Translations under genes and position numbers: made by a program
From: Homalodisca vitripennis
Taxonomy: Eukaryota; Arthropoda; Insecta; Hemiptera; Cicadellidae
Direction: 5' to 3'
Length of the DNA: 64,000 nucleotides
Assembly: GCF_021130785.1 (NCBI RefSeq)
Contig: NC_060214.1
Coordinates: 107,234,001 to 107,298,000 of the forward strand
The notes under the pieces: generated by a model
Database searches by the model: none
Seen by the model: the letters and a program-made list of their open reading frames with translations, nothing else
Told to the model about the DNA's origin: nothing
Shown: positions 10,259 through 20,990 of the stretch, piece after piece
Position numbering within the stretch: the first letter of the stretch is position 1
How the letters are laid out: the number at the start of each line of letters is the position of its first letter

Positions 10259-11460
10259 TCACAATCCTTCCATCGTCAAAAATAAACTTCAAACAAAGAA
10301 TACTTTATACATCTAGCGGGATCAGTAACTACAAACAAGGCCGTTGAATTAATCTAATCTTACATCTAGTTAAGATTTAAATTGTCGCACGATTTATTCG
10401 GTCCTGCTTTCGGGTGCTTTTATATCGACACGGGTCGGAAGCCACGAACATTCTTCCATGACAATGGGAGCCGGTTCTGCCAGCACACGATAAATCGTAG
10501 ACGTCTTCTCTGCGGGCTTTCACTTTCATCTTACTCAAAGACAGCGTTCAGACTTTTCCAACCTCTCTCAGGCACGGACCCATTACTATGAGTAAATCAC
10601 CTGTAAACAAGTCATGCTCCGTCTGCTCACATATTTATTTGTGGAAGCAATTCTTTATGTTGTTCCCTCCATCATCATCGCTCTTTTGGCAATCGTAACT
10701 TATTTATTTTCTGTTTTGTTTTTTTTCTCTCTCTTAGGTCAAGAAGCTTATAAATTGCACTTTGTCCTGTAAGAACCTTTGCGCTGCTTCCGGAGTGACA
10801 ATATATTCAGGATTGGTAAGGTTATTGGGTAGGGTCCGCCTCCTATCGAGATCCATGAGGAAGAATTAGGACACCTACATCTCAAAGTCATGTCTCCCCG
10901 GAAGAAGGGGAGGCCAACTCTGTACCAGCCTCTCCAGTAGAAGTAGGTAGGGGGTGGCACACCCTTATTGAGGCGAGCAAGAACCTCTGAGGTTAGGGAA
11001 CAAACCCACCAACTCCAACAGTCATCTCCCACAGCAGACTAGACCTATCGAATTGCCCATGAACCCCAGAATCTCGACATTTGCGGTTAGTGATGTGCCG
11101 CTCCTGGACATCCATTTAAGTGACACATCGGTTTTTGCTGTGCCCAGTGGTAGGTTCAACTGGAAGGTGGTTAAACCAGCCATAAGTGATCCCTGCTGGG
11201 TCTTCATTTTCTGTTGTAAATGGATAAGTAGTTGGTCTATTTCAACATTAGTTTCCAACATCAAGAAGTTACTTTTGCGATTTAATCTGACAGGCGCGGG
11301 GTGGGATAACAGCTAACACAACATCCGATGTCGCGTTTTAAAGGGAGCGCTGTACCTCGCAGGGGAGTGCGGGTTAATGATGGCGGGGGAGGAGGTGGAA
11401 TAATGGCAGCTTTTACCGATAGGAAGCGCTCGCTCAGCGCGTACACGTCGCGTCGTTAGT
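10259..11460. other. GC-richer stretch with unassigned overlapping frames
   Basis: From 10390 to 11460 composition is richer in GC than around it. Minus-strand frames at 10748-11032 and 11022-11264 overlap by 11 bases in different frames, and a plus-strand frame overlaps the second (11053-11316). A polypyrimidine tract plus AG (about 10712-10737) precedes 10740 on the plus strand. I recognise no protein family. Possibilities are a decayed mobile-element gene, unknown exons or chance openness. Confidence 0.2.
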
Positions 11461-13139
11461 CATTCATAGATTCAATTGTATGTGACGTTTTTCAGCTAGA
11501 AGGCCTTTCTGCCTAAAGCGCTCCGTATAAAATTCTGTTGGATTAGATTAACGATCTTCTGAAATCCACGAGAGATGGATTTTCAGCAAAATACTTATTT
11601 TGACTTAGCGTTTTAAACAGTACTCAACTATAACTTTCGATATAACTAACCGATGCTGTTTTGAACAACAACTAACACATAATAAACTTATGTTCATTTA
11701 TAGATAATAACAGACAGTCGAAGCTTGTGAAGGACTGTGAAACGAAGTTTAAAAAGTGGCATATTAGTCTACCTACTGCACATCATCTTTGTGAGCAGAA
11801 GAGAAGTACGGTTTTCTAGAGAAGATGCTTCAACAACTTCTCGAAAACTGTTAATCATTGCTACACAGGAGAAAACATATAAAAATTTACGCACATGTCG
11901 TATTTCCTGTTGTCGATGTTTTTTATGTTGTTATCATTTTATTATTATCTATGAGATTTTCCTATTTCCAGTTCTAATCGTTTGTTTGATTGTTAGAGCT
12001 CATTTATTATTAATAAGATTATCACTATGTGCGTTGTATTAATTATTTTAACTTAAAATATGATTGTGATAATGGCTATAGATATTTTTATATAATTCAT
12101 AAACGCATATTCGATAAATGAATATTAAGTATCGATGATACTAATCGATATAAAAAACCGGGTCCGCTTATCGTATTCCGCCCCTTATTTTTAGATTCAT
12201 TAATTTCATGGAATGTACAGTTTGAATCAACCTGTCCTAATGGGAATGACTAAAAATTGTTGGCATTTTAAGAGCTTGAACGCTTAGTCCGGTTACCTTC
12301 TTTAGTTGGAGATTATCTTTTGTGAGGATCATAATAATAGACGCTGCGGCTCTTGGTATTCAATGCAATAACATTAGACTATTGTGTTGTATTCGTGGAT
12401 CGAAAGCCCATTCGATGATGTAAATGCCCCAGAAAATTCACACACTCTCTGAGACCCACCTGTAAAACTCTCAGCCGTGGAATAACCCCCCCCCCCCCCC
12501 ATAAAATGTAACAGATCGTGAAGACCTTTGGTAGTCAATGAGATTAAGCGCCTTGAAAACGCTGAAACACACCAAGAACGTTACACCATCCGAGTGATAA
12601 ATCATAAAAGAAAGTGTTGGTACAATGGGATTCATCCTTGCCTGGGCCCAACAAAGCCCAAGATTGCTGATGAAAGTCCTGCGAGTGCATGGGTGGAGTT
12701 TCCACGCCGCCGCACTCCTCTTCATTGTGCCAGAGAGGTCTGGCTTTACATGAATTGCCGACGTTTTATCTTTGAGAACGAAATAAGATGATTTCATTTT
12801 TCAGTAAACATTTTTACTTAAAGACTGTTTTGTACGTCCTGGCGGCTACACTTCTGTTCAAAATTTTACAAGGGTTTTAATTTTGGTTTGACTCACATAT
12901 TTACATCTTATTTTAAACCTATGATGTGATGATTCAAATGTTCTTTTTCGTGTTTGTACTTTGAAATATTTAAGTGAATTTCGTATGTATACAACTATTA
13001 AATACAATTTCAATTGGCTGAAATTTTAAATTTGTCATATTGAAAAGAGATTCTATGAGTAACGTAAATCTCTTTGGTTAGTTTTAAGATCAATAAACCG
13101 ATACAATAGAGTATCGAAGGATTTGACAAAACGTAACGA
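11461..13139. other. mostly AT-rich intergenic DNA; C15 tract and two overlapping frames
   Basis: A run of 15 C lies at 12486-12500. Around 12528-12797 both strands are open over about 87 and 108 codons, in a GC-richer patch. Neither product resembles a known family, and the minus-strand frame runs through the poly-C as poly-Gly, which argues against coding. The T-rich stretch 11900-12050 has the look of a retroposon untranslated region without proof. Confidence 0.3.
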
Positions 13140-13760
13140 AAGAGTTACTGCATTGATGGACAAACTATCCTTTTACCTTTTTTTCTCACCTTAGTGAGAC
13201 CTAGAGGAATCAATATACCAAGTTTCTAGGACCTTCATGTCCACTGTTATCAGACATACAGACAAAGAGGTCTATCATTATCTTTCGTCTAGCAAATGCA
13301 GGACGGACTATCTTTTGAAATTTTTACCCGAAAATTTATAGAGTTCTTCCTGGGTGTAAGAGAAACCTATTTACCATGTTTATTGTCCCTAAGAAGATAG
13401 ACCGATAGGCTCCAAAATTACCTTTTGTCCTTATAACGTTTCTATCAATTATCACACAGGGGGATATTCAGATAGACGGACGCAATGCGCTTTTACCTTT
13501 TGCCCCTAAATCAATACAGTTTTTCGTTAGAGCTAGAGGAACAATATACCAAGTTTCTAGGACCTTCACACCTACAAGTATCGCGTATACAGACGTGCAG
13601 GCGTGTGGACGGACTTTGACCTATCTAATGGACCCAAACCTTGATCAAAGAGAACCTTCTTGTCCGTAGGACCTTTCTATCGGATGGACACAGACGAGTT
13701 CTCCCTTGGATCAGGAGGAAACTATATATCAAGTTGTATCCTCTTGGGGATTCTTTTTTA
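13140..13760. repeat. old interspersed repeat, internally repeated at ~337 bp
   Basis: TATACCAAGTTTCTAGGACC occurs at 13214 and 13551, each preceded by CTAGAGGAA.CAA and followed by CTTCA..., then (A/G)TATACAGAC or ACATACAGAC. A more decayed version (AAACTATATATCAAGTTGTATC) lies near 13720. The phrase order resembles widespread decayed repeats of arthropod genomes that end in ATACAGACGGAC-type tracts. The parent element cannot be named from these fragments. Confidence 0.55.
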
Positions 13761-16102
13761 TTAAAGCTGCGGTGTTTCGTTAATATATTTGAAAGTGCAC
13801 GTACACCAAACACAACTGGTTTAACTACCAACAGCCTCTGGTAGTTATTACCGGTATTGAGATCAAGCAACAAGTTTTTATAACAATCGTTTCGCCTACA
13901 AAATAGTGCCAGGTTATGGTGACGGTACAAAAGCAGTTATTCTCTTGTCAGAGAGAACCTCACAGTTCTGATGGAATGCAGATTCTTTCTCAGTTGAGAC
14001 TAATGAAATAAGCTTCCATTGCTGAGTGGGAGCAGATCTAGACCTTGAGTTGAATGAGTACTTTACAAAACTTGGGTAGTATTGTACTACGTAACACGCC
14101 AGAATCATGGAGCGATCAAGAATCAATGTGGAACTTGATTATTTTGCAACTCCTTGTCAACTGATTTTTTTTATCTTGGACCACGTTTAGGCCAATGGCA
14201 GAAATGTGATCAAGCGGTTTGCACTCGAAACAAGGAATGTGAGCCACTGTTCTAATTTTGAACTCTAAACCCTAAACTTACGCTCTTCTTGATGCTCGTC
14301 GAAACCATTCTGTACTCCGTGCCTTGCTCCTGCTGTCCTGGAGTCTGCTTGCTGGAACTTTGCCAGAGGTCACGGAGCGCGCTCTGTGAGGAGGCGGTGA
14401 TACAGGTGGATACATGTCACCTTCGAGCGGATGACGAGGCGTTCTTTGTTGATACAGGGAGCCAACACTTCACTTTCTCAAGTTCTGTAACGGTTACACG
14501 TTGTGCGGTTAAATACAAAAGTACAGCAACTATGAAATACTGTAATATCCGCCAACTGTGTGTTGCTAGTTTTTACATCAGTCTGCCACCGGAAGTCACC
14601 AGGAGATTGAAAAAGTTTTTTTCCCCCAGAAAACCTCTTTTTTCCTTTAAGGTGAATTACTTTCACTGGAAGAGAATCCTTGCTGTGGTCTCAGCATTAT
14701 TGGTTTACTCGACAAGCAATTAAAGTATATAACACCAAAATTTTCATAATTGATTTTTAAGCAATTCAGTTGCTTACGTAGCTGTAGTGGTCGGGATCGA
14801 TCTACTTTCAATTTCGTACCTATATTATGACTTTCTCGAAAACGTGTTGCTTCCATGGCATTTTTAATTAGGTGTATTCTACCCGTATTCCAGTAAAAAT
14901 TTAACTAAATGTGTCCAGGTTCATTTGGAGCGTCGCTTTGCGCAGTTGTAGTAGACCATTAGGGTACTTATGTAGTCTTAATTTCAAGTAAAGCTAGTCA
15001 ATTTCAATTACGTATAATCTAGGACCTAAAACAACGCTGTTCTTTTATTTTAGTTATTTATTGTGACACCTAGAATTTTATATGAATGAACGAATTTTAC
15101 AATATTCGAACAACTCACAACTTTGATCTCGGGAATCGCTTGTTTTTACTGGCTGTTTGGACATTAATCATACTGCGCTAACCGACGGCCAGACCTAGCA
15201 CCACCAATGATGAGACTATTTCTGAGAGCAATTCTGTTGACCACCCTCGTGTTTGTTTGGATCGTCTTTGGTACCGATTGCCTTAATAGTAATGACGACA
15301 GTTAACTAGATAAATAGACAAAACGTAAACTCGAACACTGCTTTATAATTCGGCCTTCTGGTTACATACTAAAAAAAAACTTAACATAACAACGGCCATT
15401 TCTTTTCATTTCCTCTGTGTAGTTTCTGGTTATACTGCGGATATTTTCGAAATTAATTGTATTGACACGTTAATGTTGAAAATTTGAAATTGTAATATTT
15501 TCCAATGTGTGTGTGAGAGGTGACATAAATAATAACAAGCCGTTGGGATATTTTTCCACATCTTATCCCTCCAAAGTGGACACTGTCTATCGTAAAATGT
15601 ATGCAACGAATACCTGACAGCACCCATGTTTCGCACTGTTCCGCTCCCCACTGAATGTTGACCCTTTCCATATAAATGTAAATGTTCTTACCGGGGTGAA
15701 TACCCCCCCCCCACTCACGTGGTCCCATCGAATGTACACAGTTCAATCGCGTTTCCGTGTTTGTCGCGAAATTAACCATTTTTAGTCATTGATCAGAGTA
15801 TCGCGTAATACTGGGGTTATTTAAACAATCTAAATTTTATCGTGGAAAAGTCTATTCTACTTAATGTATTTGAAATTCATTTTAGATGGACTCAAAATAT
15901 TTACTAAGCTATCTGGTTATTTTCAGTATTTAGTTAGTTTATTTTAATCAGTCGGATAAAGTTGTCATTGATTAAATTAAACATTTTATTATAAAATGAA
16001 GTGATATTTGTGGTTTATTCTCAACGTTTTATACTTTCAACAAATTTATTAAAGCTGTGGTTTATTTTTGAGTGCTCTGTATAAACCTTAAAGCAACTAA
16101 TT
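13761..16102. other. intergenic DNA; one unassigned 144-codon frame
   Basis: The longest non-repetitive plus-strand frame of the window lies at 14289-14723. Its product has a Cys-rich N-terminal part (residues 12-40, six Cys within PCSCCPGVCLLELC and later CEEAV) and a basic C-terminal part. I recognise no domain. A decaying gene, an unknown exon or chance are all possible. A C-run lies at about 15704-15712. Nothing else in this stretch is interpretable. Confidence 0.2.
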
Positions 16103-16218
16103 ATCTCAATTAATTAAATAAAAACACTCCATCAATACATTTTTTTATTTTTGTGAGGCCTTTCGTGTCCACAAAAATAAAAAGTGGATATTGGAGTCTT
16201 TGTTTTCAAATTAATTAA
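16103..16218. mobile_element. small palindromic element PAL1, copy 1
   Basis: Left arm (about 16110-16155) and right arm (16169-16217) are imperfect inverted copies, meeting at GTGAGGCCTTTCGTGTCCAC. The same centre and the same arms occur at 34413-34572. Flanking sequence TTCCAATAAGAA follows both copies, so the mobile unit probably extends beyond the palindrome. No protein is encoded. Confidence 0.65.
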
Positions 16219-16892
16219 GAATTCCAATAAGAAAATGACATCTAAGATGTAACTTGTTTCCTGTTTTTTTTCCTAAAAAAGCCTCTTCAAATCCCCCGTG
16301 GAATTTGCCATTTACTAAATTCGCCCAAAAACGTCATTTAAGAAGTTTACATCAATTTTCAGTTTACAAATTCACACACTTACGAAATGTAAAAATATTG
16401 GAGAGTAGGATTAGTTCTCATTGCGTTCTCCTGGAATTGGAATGTTAATCAAAAAAATAAATCTTCGTTTTCCAGCATCCCCCTCTTACCAAATAATTAA
16501 ATCTTGATTCGCCCCAGCCAACCGCAGTGGGTTATTTTCCCGGTGGAAATCCATTGAAACACAGACTGATTCTGGTGTGGCATACACAGTGTTGATTTAC
16601 CAATCGACATCACAGGTGCTCGCAAAAAGGTGTTGCTGCTCTTCAACATCACGGAGCTCAGTAAAGCTCGTGAAGCTCAATAGAGCTCACCAAAACTCGG
16701 TAAATCCCCGTAGCACTCTGCTTTGTCACTGTCTCCCTATTAGTCGATACTCAATCACTCTGGAGTAGCTTGTGATTCTGAATTGGAATTTTCTGCTCGG
16801 GTGGGTGGAAACGTTTCGCAAAAACTTTCCTTATAAATTAACTGAAAATATTTTTAGATTACCTATAATATTCTGCTTCTCGCGTTTCTGAT
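16219..16892. other. intergenic DNA, no gene seen
   Basis: I see no supported feature. A short cluster of GAGCTC/AAGCTC words occurs at 16651-16690. Confidence 0.4.
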
Positions 16893-17505
16893 GTCTTTAT
16901 TTTGTTTGCTAACCAGCGCAACTGTCAATTGTACATCAATTCCATTTTTTGTATTTTCTGTAACGTCATTGTTCCTCGGGTGGGTTCCTTTGCTTACAAG
17001 TGCAACTGTACATTTTGTTTCAGTTCCATTTTACGTTTCCTGTGGTTTCACTGTCCCTCACGTTTCTTTGCTAACCAGTGACACTGTAAATTGTATTTCA
17101 GTTCCATTTTTACGTTCCTGTGGTTTCATTGTTCCTCACGTTTCGGACATGTTTCTTTGCTAACCAGTGACACTGTAAATTTTATTTCAGTTCCATTTTT
17201 ACGTTCCTGTGGTTTCACTGTTCCTCATGTTTCGGACACGTTTCTTTGCTAACCAGTGACACTGTAAATTGTATTTCAGTTCCATTTTTACGTTCCTGTG
17301 GTTTCACTGTTCCTCACGTTTCGGACGCGTTTCTTTGCTAACCAGTGACACTGTAAATTTTATTTCAGTTCCATTTTTACGTTCCTGTGGTTTCACTGTT
17401 CCTCATGTTTCGGACATTTTTCTTTGCTAACCAGTGACACTGTAAATTGTATTTCAGTTCCATTTTTACGTTCCTGTGGTTTCACTGTTCCTCATGTTTC
17501 GTTAA
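16893..17505. repeat. 89-bp minisatellite, about 7 copies
   Basis: The block TTTCTTTGCTAACCAGTGAC starts copies at 17063, 17152, 17241, 17330 and 17419, exactly 89 bp apart. Two earlier copies (from about 16909 and 16990) are diverged and shorter because they lack the CGGACA(C/T) end. The gradient from diverged on the left to near-identical on the right suggests recent expansion at the right side. The last copy ends abruptly at TCATGTTTCG and then AT-rich DNA begins. A minor frame through the first copies (16891-17163) is a repeat artefact. Confidence 0.95.
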
Positions 17506-19604
17506 TATAAGTTTGTAATTTATTTTATATTACTATTATTGTATTTTATTTATTTTATAAAGATTCAATATATAATCGCTTAATAGGTAGGATGAAACAG
17601 ATAGAATATAAATTAAATTTTATTTAAATGTATTAGTTTATTTTAATCGTCATATGTAATTTAATGTGTCCACGGTCTCAGATAATTATTATAATATGAT
17701 GTAAAATGTTTTGTCATTTTTCCATTCTTCCTTAAACCTTGTAAAACGTTTGATGGACATCTAAAAACGCCGAATTATTCCGAAAAAATTGTTCCTTTGT
17801 AATTTTAATGTTAGGTTGTATTACATGTGTTGGGCCAATGGTTTTAAAGCGGAGAGAGAAATCTACGACCAAACATGGTATATTTTTATAGTTGTCAGTA
17901 ATAGTGATATTTCGCCAGGTACACAAAAACGCGCCATTGATCCACTGATGAAGGCAGAGTTGAGCGACGTTATTGAATTTATCGACGTTGCTCTTCGTTT
18001 CGTACCGTTTGAACCTTATTGACTCTAGCCCTTTGATGTTCTTGTTCATTATCGTGCTCTGTACTAAATGTAGCAGATTCTATAGAGGAAAAAAACACCT
18101 CAAATGCTTTATGACGGTTTTGGAGTTTTGCTGATTTTTGCTGTTTTTAGGAGGAGTGGGTTCTTCGATCCATTTCTTGTTCGAAGGAACAGGCAGGGTT
18201 TCCGTTTCAGCAACCCTCAAAACGTTAAAATTGCAGAATTACATTTTTCGTAATTCGGTGTTATCAAAAATATGCGTCCCAAAAAAAGTCCCAAAACCAC
18301 TCAGTAGGCTATAAAATCACGTGTTTGATTCTAAAACGTCGGTAAATTTTAAGACCAACCAAAAACGAATTCATTGAATGAAAGCTAAAATAATTATGTA
18401 TTTAACGCAATAATAATAATTTTTTGAATCGACTCAGTGCAGAAGTATCCGCATACGTTTCATCCACAGTCGGCTTCTGGGCCCGGAGAAAGTGTGGTCT
18501 CCAGCGGCGTGGGAATGTTGCTCAACACGTGTGAGATGATGATGATGATAATTGTAGACTGATAACGTGATAATCGCGTGAATATCTTCCACAGGACGGG
18601 TCGGACCTTCACTCATCCAATGACGGCGGCATTAGGTCAGTATTACCCTATTACAGTCTTCACGCGCGGTGTTTCACTTTTCACTTTCAACATTCCACAT
18701 GAGATTCCTATGCCTATCCTATCAGAGTTAGTAATGTTACCCGTGGAAGGATTCATATATTAAAATAAATGTTTACTTAAATAAATACGTAACCAATCTG
18801 GAAGTCTGTTATACTTTCCGTTTACTCGTAGCTGTTCATGAACATCATTAGTGAGCACATGAACATCACTCGGACCGTTGTCACTTTTACTGCTACTCAC
18901 AAATGTTCAATTAAACATGTCAATTTATGCTTTATAACAGTATAAGGAAACCCTACACCATCTGTTAAATGCAGTTCATTTGCTGATTGACGTGTAAAAA
19001 CTTGTGTTTGGCTGACAGCACAACTATATTACGTAATATGAGGAAAACATTTGTTGTAATTTTCTCTCTATAGAAATTGACGTCTTGGTGTTACTTTTAT
19101 ACAAACAACTATTCGTTGAGCTTACATTATTTTGGTTTTCCTAATTAATGGAGTGTATTTATGTTTTTTCTTTCCTTGTGCATTTTTTATCACACAGAAT
19201 TTTGAATTGATTATCGAAAACAGTAAAACCAGCGGTAATCTCTCTCAGTTACATGCCCCCCTCCCCCCACAAAAGCCGACTGTAATAGCAAAATGGCAGT
19301 TTTACTCCTAAGAACAATTAATATTAAACATCAAACACCTGTATGCCCTTAGTTCGTAGAAGAAATAACAGGAGATGTCTCATTTTAAATGTATAGTTAA
19401 TACCCATCAAAACGCATTTTTTTTCTTGTTAAGTATTTAAATATTTAAGGAATAAGTATGAAAAAGTTTGAAATTTTTTTCTGTACCTCAAGTGAACAAA
19501 AAAGCTGTTGGATGCATATAAACTTTATCTTTTAAATGATACACCTACCATAACATCTACGAACATGAACATACGATTGTAAAAGTGTTGATGTTTCACT
19601 TTGG
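17506..19604. other. intergenic DNA, no gene seen
   Basis: Frames at 17732-18049 (-) and 17789-18022 (+) overlap on opposite strands and match nothing known. A short C-run at 19256-19267 and AT-rich tracts are the only other marks. Confidence 0.4.
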
Positions 19605-20990
19605 GAATGTTGAGTTAGGCTCCAATTCACCTTCCTAGTAGTGCAGCACCTGGAATCTGACTCTGTCACAAAATTGACTCCTGAAATCTGGAGTCAGGTT
19701 CGTCTGAAGAGATAAAAAAAGTCGGCGACGAAATAGTACAAAAAGATTGGTTACATCCTTTCGAAATCAGAGACACCTAGACCACAAAATGTAGTGTAAT
19801 TTATGTTAAGAGGCTTTCTCATTGTCTCATCAAATGCACAACAACTGAGTGCACTACGATGTGATAGACACGATCTCTAAGCACGGTGGAGCATCCGAGT
19901 TTTCTACACATAACGTAGCTATGGTAGGAAGGGTTAATTCCATGTGAATTTTGAGTTGAGTGTGTAACATGTGAGTCGAATTTTGAGTCTGTAACATGCG
20001 AGTCGATTTTGAGTCTGTAACATGCGAGTCGAATTTTGAGTCTGTAACATGCGAGTCGAATTTTGAGTCTGTAACATACGAGTCGAATTTTGAGTCTGTA
20101 CCATGCGAGTCGAATTTTGAGTCTGTAACATGGGATCGAATTTTGAGTCTGTAACGTGCGAGTCTAATTTTGAGTCTGTAACATACGAGTCGAATTTTGA
20201 GTCTGTAACATGCGAGTCGAATTTTGAGTTTGTAACATACGAGTCGAATTTTGAGTCTGTACCATGCGAGTCGAATTTTGAGTCTGTCACATGGGAACGA
20301 ATTTTGAGTCTGTAACATGCGAGTCGAAGTTTTGAGTCTGTAACATGCGAGTCGAATTTTGAGTCTGTAACATGCGAGTCGAATTTTGAGTCTGTAACAT
20401 GCGAGTCGAATTTTGAGTCTGTAACATGCGAGTCGAATTTTGAGTCTGTAACATGCGAGTCGAATTTTGAGTCTGTAACATGCGAGTCGAATTTTGAGTC
20501 TGTAACATGCGAGTCGAATTTTGAGTCTGTAACATGCGAGTCGAATTTTGAGTCTGTAACATGCGAGTCTAATTTTGAGTCTGTAACATGCGAGTCGAAT
20601 TTTGAGTCTATAACATACGAGTCGAATTTTGAGTCTGTAACATACGAGTCGAATTTTGAGTCTGTAACATGCGAGTCGAATTTTGAGTCTGTAACATGCG
20701 AGTCGAATTTTGAGTCTGTAACATACGAGTCGAATTTTGAGTCTGTAACATACGAGTCGAATTTTGAGTCTGTAACATACGAGTCGAATTTTGAGTCTGT
20801 AACATACGAGTCGAATTTTGAGTCTGTTGTAACATGCGAGTCGAATTTTGAGTCTGTAACATCCGAGTCGAATTTTTTCGAATTTTGAGTCATGTAACAT
20901 GCGAGTCGAATGTCAAGTCTGTAAAAGAGTCAGATTCCAGTCGTTGCACTAAGAGGAAGGTGGCATGCATATGGAGTTAACCATTCCCAC
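19605..20990. mobile_element. inverted-repeat-flanked unit carrying the 27-bp array (candidate element)
   Basis: The left flank (about 19605-19668) contains CACCTTCCTAGTAGTGCAGC and CTGGAATCTGACTCTG. Right of the array (about 20924-20970) the inverse appears: AGAGTCAGATTCCAG, GTTGCACTAAGAGGAAGGTG. The shared inverted sequence is roughly 40-60 bp and imperfect. A second inverted match pairs GGTAGGAAGGGTTAATTCCATG (about 19924-19945) with the far right flank CATATGGAGTTAACCATTCCCACC (about 20968-20991). The simplest reading is a non-autonomous element inside which a minisatellite expanded. Target duplications were not found. Confidence 0.45.
19945..20925. repeat. 27-bp minisatellite, about 36 copies
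   Basis: The unit is GAGTCTGTAACATGCGAGTC plus GAATTTT. A common variant has CATACG in place of CATGCG, and variants come in runs, for example CATGCG through 20300-20600 and CATACG through most of 20700-20815. Rarer variants (ACCATGCG, CATGGGA) recur in the same order near 20074-20135 and 20234-20295, showing a six-unit higher-order duplication. Because 27 is divisible by 3 and the unit has no stop in several minus frames, long repetitive frames run through it (348 and 319 codons). They start or end outside with nothing recognisable and are treated as artefacts. Confidence 0.97.

Noticed and set aside
12471..12797. 108-codon minus-strand frame
   Set aside because: It translates through a 15-base C-run as poly-Gly and overlaps an 87-codon frame on the other strand; composition explains both.
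14289..14723. 144-codon plus-strand frame as a real gene
   Set aside because: It is the longest non-repetitive frame but has no recognised domain and no splice context. Left as an unassigned frame only.
19854..20900. 348- and 319-codon minus-strand open frames
   Set aside because: They consist almost wholly of the translated 27-bp minisatellite, overlap each other in different frames, and the non-repetitive ends match nothing. The openness is forced by the unit length.
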